Shown piece after piece: positions 10,926 through 20,720 of a DNA stretch of 64,000 nt. Where the stretch lies: the NCBI GenBank assembly GCA_028023455.1, contig JAQFVV010012476.1:3967555-4031554 (forward strand), written 5' to 3'. The notes below the pieces were generated by a model. The model worked only from the letters and a program-made list of their open reading frames with translations, was not told the origin of the DNA and ran no database searches. This DNA is from Epiperipatus broadwayi. Taxonomy: Eukaryota > Onychophora > Udeonychophora > Euonychophora > Peripatidae. How positions within the stretch are numbered: position 1 is the stretch's first letter; each line of letters opens with the position of its first letter. The position numbers and the translations under genes were made by a program.

Positions 10926-11791
10926 AATTAACATATAAAATTTATCATTAATCATTAATTTTTATCGTCTGCAAGCAATATTAACATTTCAGCTTCTTTG
11001 GGTTCATTCTGTGACAGTTTTTCTATAAGGTTTTCCATTGCAATTTTTTTTTGAGTATTTAAAATAGGTAGATCCGAAGATTAACTATAGAAGTACATTT
11101 ATATTGGATAATAACGTTAGATGGCTGGTTTTCTTTTTATAGTAAGTAAATGTCAACTATTTCTTCAGAATTAAATAGTAATGAACAGATCGACAGGATC
11201 AGAATTGATTTTAAGGCTCCATATTCAGCTTCAATGCTGGAAAGATTAGAAAAAGCATTCTGTAGAGGTCTTTATTCCATAAAGTGCATGATATTCACTT
11301 AAATAATCCTTACTTTTTAAAAAAATTTCTATATACTAAAAGACACTAGGAAGTAGGACAATCCTTCCCTTTCTTATTGGAAATGCAGGCAATCTTAGTG
11401 GTTTTAATTTTAAGCCTCATTCATTTACGACTGGTTTCTATAGCAAAGTTTCTTTTATTTAAAATAGTAATATTATTTTAAAATTAAAAAATTATAATAT
11501 ACTTTATTTTAATATTTATCATTATTATTTTAAAAAAACACTTTAAAATTTATTTTATATACATGACTTTTAATATTTTGTAATATATAATAAAAAAAAT
11601 ATTTACATAAAAATAATGACTGTAAACTCAGACATGAGGGCTGCAATATATATGTTGAAATGAGTGTTTCCATAGATAAAAAATGATTTATGAAACATGT
11701 TTTTAGGAAAAACCATGTTTAATAAGATAAAATAAATCTACCAATGTTTTGATAAGATAACCCTGACCCTCAACTGGGTAAAAAAAAAAGG
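10926..11791. other. AT-rich stretch, nothing recognised
   Basis: No feature could be supported. Confidence 0.5.
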
Positions 11792-12107
11792 TACAATCTT
11801 ATGGCTATAGAAGATAAGATTGTTTCATGTTGTTGTGACATCACATGGATGTTGAATAGTTTAATTTATATTTAACAGTATTTTTTATATTCATTTGCAT
11901 TAAGAAACTTTCAAATAATTGGTAATTTTATTGTTTCATCATGTTGCAATAAGATTACCAACTATTTGAAAGAATTTCTTAATGCAAATAAATATAAAAA
12001 CTACTGCTAAATATAAGTCAAACTGTGCAACAACTACATGATACAGCAACCACATGATATAACAACCATGTGAAACAATTCTATCTACTATGACCATATG
12101 ATTATTA
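11792..12107. mobile_element. Long imperfect foldback element, about 316 bp
   Basis: The arms pair from the outside inward. TACAATCTTATGGCTATAG at 11792 is the inverse of CTACTATGACCATATGATTA near 12090. ATTGTTTCATG is the inverse of CATGTGAAACAAT. In the centre AAGAAACTTTCAAATAATTG lies opposite CAACTATTTGAAAGAATTTC (with TTAATGCAAAT beyond). Each arm is roughly 130-145 bp around a loop near 11930-11955. No coding capacity. It is probably a non-autonomous DNA element of unknown superfamily. Confidence 0.7.
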
Positions 12108-12469
12108 CTATATATTTTTCACGCAGTTGAAAATAAGTGTTTTCAAAAGTTTGGTATATTTATTTTACTTTATTAATTATGGTTATTCACTAAAACAAAT
12201 TTCATAATATATATATATATATGTGTGTGTGTTATACAGTATTTGAAATGAAAAATTGTCCAAGCACCACATATAATTAACAAACAAGTCTCACGGGATT
12301 CGTGTTTAACTGATATGTTGACTATGAACCTATTTTAACCAGTAGTCAAAGACCTTGAATGGAACACATAACTGCTTAATATTTTAGATATTACAAGATT
12401 TTGCAACTGTGTTGATGATGAAATAAAAGTATTACTCATATAAACATTTTTTTAAAGGGTTAGTGCATT

Positions 12470-12765
12470 AATCTGATACTTAAACCATTAAGCATCACAT
12501 GATCACCATCTCTTATACTAGCACATAATTGTTTATAAACAAGGCAAAACTCTCTATAAAGTAGTGCCACCCTGTGCCAACTGGAGTAATCAATGGATTC
12601 CAGAAGGCTTGTGCATAAAATCCCTATCTAATTCCTACTCATTCAATATCCCCAGCTCCTCAATGATGAAGGCCACAAGCCAGAAACTAGTCTGGGGATA
12701 TTGGATGAGTAGGCATTGGATAGAGATTTTATGCACAAGCCTTCTGGCATCTATTGATTTAAATA
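12470..12765 (+). mobile_element. Hammerhead-repeat element, foldback copy (copy 1)
   Basis: The left arm (about 12484-12655) is the family in minus orientation. It starts with ATCACATGATCACCAT and runs through GCCACCCTGTGCCA and ATGCACAAGCC-type sequence. The right arm (12656-12765) is the same family in plus orientation and includes the ribozyme-like core. The arms meet at about 12655/12656, next to the sequence corresponding to the ribozyme cleavage point. The family is also seen at 19766-19958, 49350-50530 and 58873-59570. It has no protein-coding capacity. Confidence 0.75.
12656..12712 (+). ncRNA. Degraded hammerhead ribozyme-like motif (copy 1)
   Basis: CTCCTCA is followed by AATGATGA (core C of CTGATGA altered), stem II GGC/GCC with loop CACAA, then GAAAC, TA, GTC (12690-12692) and TGGGGA. 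The outer stem-I strand on the 5' side is replaced by the inverted arm, so this copy is probably inactive. The motif is easier to see in the copies at 50334 and 59319. Confidence 0.55.
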
Positions 12766-12779
12766 TGCTAACCATAAAA

Positions 12780-12970
12780 ATATTGATTAAAATGTAAAGC
12801 AACTTATGGTACTAGTAAGAGTCTTATGAGCTAGCTTATTATATTGATGTTCTAGAGTTCAAATCTAGGCCAAGTGAAATTATTTTCAAGAGATTTGTAG
12901 TTTTATTTGTAGTTAATTGACCTATAGTAAAACCAGCTATCTGATATGAGTCAGTAAATGGGTATTTAAA
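12780..12970 (+). repeat. SINE-like dispersed repeat, third family (copy)
   Basis: It contains GAGTTCAAATCTAGG, resembling a tRNA B box, then CCAGCTATCTGATATGAGTC and AGTAAATGGGTATTTAA at the 3' side. The same ordered blocks occur in reverse at 16560-16740, and the terminal AGTAAATGGGTA block recurs near 17690. Function and family are not established. Confidence 0.5.
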
Positions 12971-13081
12971 CATTCTTAGCTAAGATCCAAGAGTGGAGAT
13001 TAATTTAAACCTTCATATATAGCAATTAGTAATAATTATATTTATAAAACACATACTCGTTACTTTAAAGTAATATATATT

Positions 13082-13261
13082 AAGGCTACAACCTTAAAAC
13101 TATGTGTCTGAAAAAACTACAGAAAGGAACTCTGCAAATCTTTAACACAAGATTTATCTTGTGTTAAAGATTAGCAGAAGTCCCTACTATCGTTTTTTCA
13201 GTGTTAAAGATTTGCAGAGGTATCGTTTTCTTCAGGCACATAGTTTTAAGGTTGTAGCCTT
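13082..13261. mobile_element. Foldback MITE with about 37-bp inverted ends
   Basis: The left end AAGGCTACAACCTTAAAACT ... and right end ... AGTTTTAAGGTTGTAGCCTT are inverse copies, with the pairing running on through ATGTG.CTGAA. A second palindrome lies inside: TCTTTAACACAAGAT against ATCTTGTGTTAAAGA near 13137-13170. The element sits within AT/TA-rich flanks, so the target duplication (TA or TTAA-like) cannot be decided. It has no coding capacity. Confidence 0.8.
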
Positions 13262-13284
13262 TATATATATATATATATATATAT
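13262..13284. repeat. (TA)n microsatellite
   Basis: A perfect TA run immediately follows the foldback element. Confidence 0.9.
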
Positions 13285-13629
13285 TACTTTATAGCAATTA
13301 GCAAATCTGAAGAAATCGACTTTTTATACTCTTCCTGTATGAGGGACAGGCAAAGAGATATCTGTCCAATAGTTAGCTATTTATCAAAATAACCACTTTA
13401 CCCACATAGTCATTAAGCCTATAATATTACCTTTTATAAATTTTTGTAGCTATTATCAATCATGTTTATGATTTACATATTATAAGTCCATCAGTTACTT
13501 ATAAATGTTGCCATGACATGGATGAAATGATCAAAGCCCTTGCTGATGCCAATATTATTATCATACCCATCTGTCCTCTCAGACACAGGGCCTTAATGTG
13601 TCCATTTAATTATACAGAAGACGGATGGA

Positions 13630-13830
13630 TAGAATACAGGCTGAATATGTAATATTTAAATATATGTATATTATCTTTACTAAACTTAATGTAATTATAA
13701 AGGACTTGGACTCGAACTTTCAAGCACTCTACAACTAACCAGTCTATCTTATATAGCTCATTCACATGAACACATACATGTGAAAAATGTAAATTATCTC
13801 CAACTTGAAAATTAGAGATCAACATGGGTA
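13630..13830 (-). repeat. SINE-like repeat, second family, left copy of an inverted pair
   Basis: In reverse complement it reads TTAGTTGTAGAGTGCTTGAA, then AGTTCGAGTCCAAGTCC (B-box-like), then TAATTACATTAAGTTTAGTA and ATACATATATTTAAATAT. The same order appears in plus orientation at 14060-14210. Confidence 0.65.
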
Positions 13831-13989
13831 TGACAATAATTTCGCATCAGCAAGGACTTTGAGCATTCCATCCTTGGATTTTTAATAAAGTGGATTGCGG
13901 AAGAGTTAGAGAGTGGAGAAAATTGAAGCTTGTCCGTTTAAATTTAAAGATTTGCTATCTTAATGTAAACTGAGTACTGATTGTATTTA

Positions 13990-14210
13990 TGTGTGTCAGA
14001 TTGTGATCCGGATCAACTGATGAGTGTTGATTCAGCACCAATTACGGATAATTGAGGTCATTTATCTTTTTTCATATATATATATGGTATCAGTTGTATA
14101 CGGTAAATTGGATAGTTGTAGGGAGCTTAAAAGTTCGAGTTCAAGTCCTTTTGTAATTACATTAAGTCTAGTATAGACAGTATACATATATTTAAATATT
14201 ATTCTAGCTC
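13990..14210 (+). repeat. SINE-like repeat, second family, right copy of an inverted pair
   Basis: It reads GGATCAACTGATGAGTGTTG (inverse of the dispersed 'CTCATCAGTTGG' submotif), then TTGGATAGTTGTAGGGAGC, AGTTCGAGTTCAAGTCC and ATACATATATTTAAATATTA. Together with 13630-13830 it forms a large inverted repeat around a centre near 13910. Confidence 0.65.
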
Positions 14211-15127
14211 TAACGGCTAATATCAGATATATTAATAACTTAATAACACACACCATATATACGCCAATTTTAAAAACTTTTAAATCAGAATTGAACCTTA
14301 TAATGTTTATCCACATTGCAAGTGATCGGTATACATACACACATTTATACATGTACATATTTATATATTTATAGCCTTAAGAACTAACATCAGATATATT
14401 AATATATTAGCAATGCAATTTACAATCTACTCCATTAGCAAACAATTACCTCTGAATAAACTGATTCATTATTCATTGGAAAAAGTTATTACTTCGCAAA
14501 GAGTCGGGAAATTAGTTTCGCTACCATCTTTTTCTTCTCTCACTCAATACTTTCGACAAGCGATTTGCTAGAAGCTAACAAGTTGTGCATAAAGGATATG
14601 GAAGATAATAATTAGCAGATAATCTTTCACGGTTAAGTTTTCTGCTATTAACAATTTTCATCAAAATGTGTTGTGGAATTTTTAGAAATATTATTAAAAA
14701 TATTATCACTGCATTTTTAAATACGTTAAGCGATCATTAACAAAATGTATGAATAATTAATTAGAAATTAACAACTTTTTTAAGCATTAACAGAAAATAA
14801 GCTACAGACTCTTTACAATATTAAACTAAGGATTATAACAGAATGCGTTAATATATATATAAATGAATATTTCTCACAACGATCCCAATGTCAACCTATA
14901 CTTTCCAACACACACACATATATATGCACACAAAGAGTATAGATAAAAATATAAAACAAACTTTTTAAAACCTCAGTGCAAAGCAGAACAAGACCCCATC
15001 CAACACCAATCTTGTAGGAATGTGAACAAAAAGACATTATTCATCAGATTTGCCAACTATAGAGTGATGAAGATTTGAAAATAGCAAAACATTCCTTCCT
15101 GACTAATGTTGGATGGTTACCCGATTT
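14211..15127. other. AT-rich stretch, nothing recognised
   Basis: No supported feature beyond short TA runs. Confidence 0.5.
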
Positions 15128-15280
15128 GCTTATGAGCCAGCTACCTAAAAAAGACAATTTAAAGCATCTTGAAAAACTTACATTCAGCCTAGATAAAAAC
15201 TACAGGTATAGTCTGAATCAAATACATTTTACTCAAAATGCTTAAAAAAAACTTTCTTTTAGGTAGTTGGCTGATAGGCA
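15128..15280. mobile_element. Foldback repeat, about 150 bp
   Basis: CTTATGAGCCAGCTACCTAA at the left is the inverse of TTAGGTAGTTGGCTGATAGG at the right. Inner blocks AATTTAAAGCAT and ATGCTTAAA also pair. The GAGCCAGCTACC block recurs at 16630-16650, linking it to the third SINE-like family. Confidence 0.6.
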
Positions 15281-15454
15281 ATATCTATCTAAAATTGGTG
15301 GCAAATAGATTACAATACTATTTTACTACACCTAAACTTAAGTCAAAGGAACTCCTATATAGGTTAATATGGGCAACATGTTTAACCTATGGAATGCCAA
15401 TTACTAATTAATAGTTTTCTGGGAATATGAATATAATCTCTTAATTTTCTACTG

Positions 15455-16075
15455 TTTTTTTTGCCCCAGTGATGAGATGTTTATTCATAAAATAAAATAA
15501 AAAACAGATACAGTGAAACAAATAAAATGGTAAGAGGGGAAGGATACATGTAAAAAGGAAATGGGAAGTGAAGAGGGGAAATGGTGTGTATTTCAGGCTG
15601 GTTAGAAAAGCATGTCTTTGTGATTGAGTCTTATGACAGAGGATGGGAGTTGGAGGATTTCCCAAGTGTCTGTGAGGAGTGGAGGTGGGACTAGTTTGGT
15701 ATCTCAGGTTTTGAGAGTGCGAATTAGGTCCAAAAGCTTTTGATTGACTGAATGTACTCTCTAGTCAAGGATGATGGCACATTGGAGTAACCAGATAGCA
15801 TAGATGAGAAAAATTGACAGTCTAATAGCTGCAAAGACCCCTGTTTCTATGGATTCTTGGAGGTTGAAGATGGTATTTCTGTGCGAGGAAAGGCAGGAGT
15901 TGATGAGATTTCTCATGTCAAGCAGAAAAGGACATTTAAGTAGGAAGTGCTGGAGGGTTTCATTGAGGGTTTCATTGTCAGTTTTACAGAGCTGGCATAT
16001 GGGAGAGATCTTGGTGAAACCCCTACGGTTCACCAAAAATTGATTCATGGGAAGGGAGTTATATAAATACATATA
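15455..16075 (-). pseudogene. LINE 3' end with zinc-knuckle tail and poly-A, family Z (copy 1)
   Basis: The minus-strand frame at 15761-16072 carries 'CQLCKTDNETLNETLQHFLL' followed by KCP. This is the Cys-x2-Cys ... His ... Cys arrangement found after the reverse transcriptase of several LINE clades (zf-RVT type). It is followed by hydrophobic 'RLSIFLIYAIWLLQCAI' and, past a stop, a piece containing DTWEIL. A related DTWETL ending is seen in the copy at 28640-30120. In the element's direction the 3' end has AATAAA (near 15484) and an A run at 15462-15455, so this looks like the true polyadenylated 3' end. The 5' part is absent (5' truncation). Confidence 0.7.
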
Positions 16076-16559
16076 GAAAGTTTACATATAAAGTCTTAAT
16101 AGCTTACTACATGGCAAAGCCTCTTTAATATTATTCAGTAGTAGACAGTTGAAAAAAGTCTTTATGTGCAATATAATTCTCTCTTGGGCTTTGTTTTTTA
16201 AGGTTTTTTTTTTATATTTCATTTGTTCTGTAGCTGAAAATTAGAAGATACTCATTATATTGTTAATTAGATTTACTAGGAACCAATTACTTAAATTTTT
16301 AGACACTTAAAAAAGGAAACTGTTTCACCTAAATTTAAATTATGTATATATGAACCTTGAAGATGAATATGCTAAATATATATTAGATCAAATTAAGCTA
16401 TAAATGCTCATAAATTAGAAAAAAAATTTTTCTAAAAAATGGTCTCCTCTAGGACATAAACTTCTTCAACAGTTTATTTTAGAAAAACATTGAAGAAAAA
16501 AGAGTAGTCACTATGCTTGCAAAATTTTGGATAATGAGAGTTGAACAGTTTTTCATTTT
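16076..16559. other. AT-rich stretch, nothing recognised
   Basis: No supported feature. Confidence 0.5.
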
Positions 16560-16740
16560 CTCAATATCCTCTAGTTAAATATGGTTAACTACCCATTTAC
16601 TGACCAATGATAAAATAATTATCTGGTTTGGCTATGAGCCAGCTACCAAAAAAATCCTAATTTAAAAACTTTCATTTAACCTGGTTTTGAACCCTAGATT
16701 ATACGCATAGCAAATGAATAAGTTACCTCTACATTATAAT
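16560..16740 (-). repeat. SINE-like dispersed repeat, third family (minus copy)
   Basis: The reverse complement has TATGCGTATAATCTAGGGTT then CAAAACCAGG (B-box-like GGGTTCAAAACC), GTAGCTGGCTCATAGCC, and TCAGTAAATGGGTAGTTAAC. The blocks occur in the same order as in 12780-12970. Confidence 0.5.
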
Positions 16741-17231
16741 GTCGTTCAAACATACAAATTCTCATACATATTAAATGCACATTACATTGTAAGATTTTTA
16801 GCAGATTTATGACTAAGCTATTAAAAATATATTATTACCAATTATTTTTATCATTAGTTGTTTATTAATGTATTCCACTCATCTGTGTAAATTTGACATT
16901 AATTCTGAAAGAACTGATTTTATTTTGCCTAAAGATCTTTGTCACAAGGCATGTCAATAACAGAATAAAGCATTTGATAATAATCATTAATTTTTTATGT
17001 CTAAATTTTATTTAAATGATCTTGTGAATATAGTAATTGATAAATTCATTGTCCATTTCATGGCATGTGGTTCAAGATTTTAGTCTTTTTTATATAAGCA
17101 ATGCTTACACAATTAACAGGCAGTTTTTAGCTATTAGTAATAAAACGTCTAAATATTTTGAAAACTAGAGTATTTAAGTTTCCTTGTAATATAGGTTGAT
17201 GTCCTGTAGAATTGGGACAACTCATGATTAA

Positions 17232-17361
17232 AAGGTTTTTGAATTGGAAAACATTGGTGGTTGAGAGCAGTGACAGCTGCTTTATAGGCAGTTGTCCCAG
17301 GTTGGCGGGTTCGCATCCAGCTGATGCGATGACACATGGGGGGGGGAAGGTTTTTGAATTG
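17232..17361 (+). mobile_element. tRNA-derived SINE with 15-bp target duplication (copy C)
   Basis: The body at about 17249-17330 begins ACATTGGTGG, carries CAGCTGCTTTATAGGCAG as anticodon arm and GGGTTCGCATCC as B box, and ends GATGCGATGACACAT followed by a G run and AA. A perfect duplication AAGGTTTTTGAATTG lies at 17232-17246 and 17347-17361. It belongs to the subfamily of copy A (extra bases before the T arm). Confidence 0.85.
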
Positions 17362-18089
17362 ATTTTAAGCAGAATAATGTCAAGATAATCTATTTTGGCA
17401 GTTTGATAAGAATCATTGATCTTAGTTTGCTAATTTGGGTCCTCTGATAATACAAGATATTTTAAGTAACTAGGATAAAAATTATTTCATTTTGGTGAAA
17501 TACTTTTATAACGATATATATATATAAAATTAAGGGTTTCATAATGCATAAGTAACACATCTATCTATCTTGCATATATATAACTTGGGGTGAAAATACA
17601 GATTAATTTAAAAATTTTCAACATGTTTAGAATTTTTTGTCCAATAGTTAATCCATAGCCATTTGAGCATATCATCTATCATTATTTAGTAAATGGGTAT
17701 CTAACTATTCTTTACTAAAAAATAAAACAAAGATAGGAAATTGCTCAAAATTGATTTCATGATTTTTTTATATATTGCAATTTTTACTACTGATGAGAAA
17801 GATTATAGGTTGGGATTTCCCTTTTCTTTATATAAATAAAGCATTAATGGTTTGATTTCTCTGGAGCTTATAAGAAATAACAGACCTTGGTTGTGATCCA
17901 TGGACATTGAGCTCCAGAATCTGCCATACTACTTCTCATGAAAGGCAACCTACCTTTTAACAGATTAGTAAGTAATTTGAAATAATTTTGACCTACACGA
18001 TTTTTTTGGAAAGGATTATTATAATTGAGAATAAAACAATAGCTGACTAGGATACAAAAAGTTTGGTATGGTTTTCAAGTGACTTTTAG
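17362..18089. other. AT-rich stretch, little recognised
   Basis: Only a fragment near 17640-17710 (AGTAAATGGGTATCTAAC) matches the third SINE-like family. Confidence 0.4.
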
Positions 18090-18760
18090 GAAGCATAAAT
18101 AAGTAGATACAAATATATAAGTAAACAGATAGATGTAATCATAAATACAATATTTAATAAATAGGTCAGAAAGTATTTGGAATAGACAACAGATCATTGA
18201 GTGAATAATTAGATAGATAAATGTAGAAGTGATTAAATAGAAACAGTTGTTAGGTGGATTCATAATAGGCACATACATAAATAAATAAAATACATAGATA
18301 GGTAGTAGATATGTGAATAGTTAAATAAAAAGAGTGTGCATAGATGGGTAGGTATCAACAGTGGATAATGAATAAATTCATAAATAGGTCATAGACATAT
18401 GATTAGTTAGATTAAGAAAATGTAGAAAATTGGTTATGCAGCAAATATGGAGATGGAGTTTGAAAACTATGTAGGTTGATTGTTAACTAAAAACTAAATA
18501 CAGAGATGTGTAAGTAAACATGTTGCTTGAAAAGTTGATTAAAAAGTGAATAGATAAGTAAGTAGATGGAATGAGAAAAGCACATATTAATAAAAATGCA
18601 ATTAAAGACAGCATAATAGATAAGAATTTGGATAAGTAGTATTAAATAAGTATTAATTTACTGAATCACAAATATAGGAAGATTTGGGGAAAAAAGAATT
18701 ATATATAAATGTAGAAATTTGGAAGTAGAAAAAGTTTTACAATAAATCACATTTTGCCTG
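18090..18760. repeat. Degenerate GATA/TAAATA-type simple repeat
   Basis: The region is rich in AGATAGAT, AAATAAATA and AGTAGATA words with no fixed register, as expected of an old, decayed tetranucleotide array. Confidence 0.55.
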
Positions 18761-19755
18761 ATCCAAGTAATAAAAAATGAGAAGAAATGAGAAGACATTG
18801 AAAAAGTGCATAATAGTTTCCTTCTCAAAAAACTGTCAAAGAACTGGATTTAGAAAAGGTAAGATAAACAAGTGATGTTTCACATATTCCTTGTTAAAGA
18901 AGAAAGGGCATATATTTAGAAGAGAACTGATGACACTCTAATGACCAGAGTTCATATCTATATTACTACAAAAGAACATTAGCTTAAGATTTTTTGGAAT
19001 TTTAGGTATTTAGTTTAAAAATAAAAATAAAGTTAGTGTGGGTCTTTGATGCCTAATTGCACTGGGTCATTTGCATAAAATATATATTACAGTTTAGTTA
19101 AATATAATTTTTTTGGATGCTATCAAATTCATCATGTTTGTAATTTATTAAAGCAACCAATTAAACATCATTGTGGACAAACATTCATTCAGACAACAGA
19201 CAAAATAAGGATTTTATATCAAAGATTATTAAATTTAAATTCCTAAAATTTCAGAGAAAGTTAAGTAAGAACAAAAATGGATTTTAGGTCTCAAGTATTT
19301 AATTAACAAATAGGAAATATTCACTATTAACTGTCTTGCAGGGTGACACCTTTATTATTCTTCCTGGTGATACTTTTTGTAATCATTCAACTTTTGTATT
19401 CAGCCTTAAATCATTATCATATACTATACTCAATAAATCGGACTTCAATTGTTAGAAAAATATATTTACAAATGAAAATCATTTTAAAATATCATATTTT
19501 GATCTTGAAAATATTTTACCAAACAGGTTAATGCAATGAGAATAAAGGATGTTTTGATTATTCAATGGTGGTCAGAAAAACAATCAAGTGAGCAGCTGTA
19601 AAAAAATCAATCAAATTGTTTAGGATTAAAAATTATTTTTAGAACATGAATGAATAAATGTGAGGCTCTGACATATTCATAAAATTCTGCTGTAAAATAT
19701 TAAAAGTGCTTTATAATTTTTAGGATACCTCAATTTATACTAATATAATGCTTGT
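18761..19755. other. AT-rich stretch, nothing recognised
   Basis: No supported feature. Confidence 0.5.
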
Positions 19756-19968
19756 AATGATATTAAACAAGGTAAAACTCTCTCCATACAGTAGTGCCAC
19801 TTTGTGCCAACAAGAGTAATCAATGGATGTCAGAAGGCTTATGCATAAAATCCATTAATTACTCTGGTTGGCACAGGGTGGCACTACTGCATGGAGAGAG
19901 TTTTGACTTGTTTAATAACAATTATGTGCTAGTATAAGAGATAGTGATCATGTGATGCAATGATATTA
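19756..19968. mobile_element. Hammerhead-repeat family, short foldback copy with 10-bp target duplication (copy 2)
   Basis: The element at 19766-19958 has a minus-oriented arm (AAGGTAAAACTCTCTCCATA ... TGCCAACAAGAGTAATCAAT) joined to a plus-oriented arm (AATTACTCTGGTTGGCACAG ... GGAGAGAGTTTTGAC, then GTGATCATGTGATG). The ribozyme part is missing from both arms. A perfect AATGATATTA duplication flanks it at 19756-19765 and 19959-19968. Variable target-duplication length among copies (13 and 10 bp) fits retroposition better than cut-and-paste transposition. Confidence 0.8.
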
Positions 19969-20051
19969 GTGATCCATGTCACAAGACATGATCATGTACT
20001 AACTATGATTTGTTGTTAACATTAAAAATATTAACTTCTACTTTTACAATA

Positions 20052-20120
20052 AACTATACATACATATATATATATATATAAACATTACAAGTAATTTTAA
20101 TTATATATATATATATGTAA
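20052..20120. repeat. (TA)n microsatellites
   Basis: Two TA runs separated by about 25 bp. Confidence 0.85.
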
Positions 20121-20159
20121 TTACCTTTTCTCCCATCTCCACCTGTCACAAATAAACAG

Positions 20160-20720
20160 ATAATAAAAAAAAAATTAAATTCTTTCACCTAGAACCAAAA
20201 TGTTTTAATTTATTTTTCAAAATCAATTCAGAACCTCTACCTACTAGTCATATTTTTATCATGGAGAATGGGCATGTCAACATTGTCTCTCTTTATTCTC
20301 TTTGTCATAAATCTAAAGAAACAATTCATCATTTTCTTTTCAGTGTTCTGTTCTTCTTACTTATAGAAATATCACTGAGTCAATTATGTAAAGCGTGCAT
20401 TTCCTCTATCTCTATACTCGTTGATAGCACAAAATAGTATCTATTTCCTTTAATTAATATTACTACTTTACTATGTTTATCCTTTAGTTCCTAAGATGCC
20501 ATTTTTTTTATTTCTTTATCCAGGAAGTTACAATCACTGTTTTATAATAATATTTCTAAAATTATAAACAGAGACAGGGTGCTTGCTTCTCCAGACATTG
20601 TTGATGCTACATGAAACCTGGTGTCTCTTCCAGCAACATTATGATTAGATAGGTTTTTTTTTTACTTTGGTATATCTTTGCTATGTATTTAAATACTGCA
20701 CCTTTAGTAATTTATACACA
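20160..20720 (+). pseudogene. LINE 3' remnant, family Z (copy 2, plus strand)
   Basis: The plus strand reads 'LCHKSKETIHHFLF' near 20300-20345, fitting the zinc-knuckle 'C..C....ET..HF' of family Z. It ends with 'INRDRVLASPDIVDAT' near 20565-20615, which aligns with 'IKKRDQMLASNSTFDDTWETL' of the 28.9-kb copy (TGG to TGA change at the Trp). The frames in between are broken. Confidence 0.55.
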
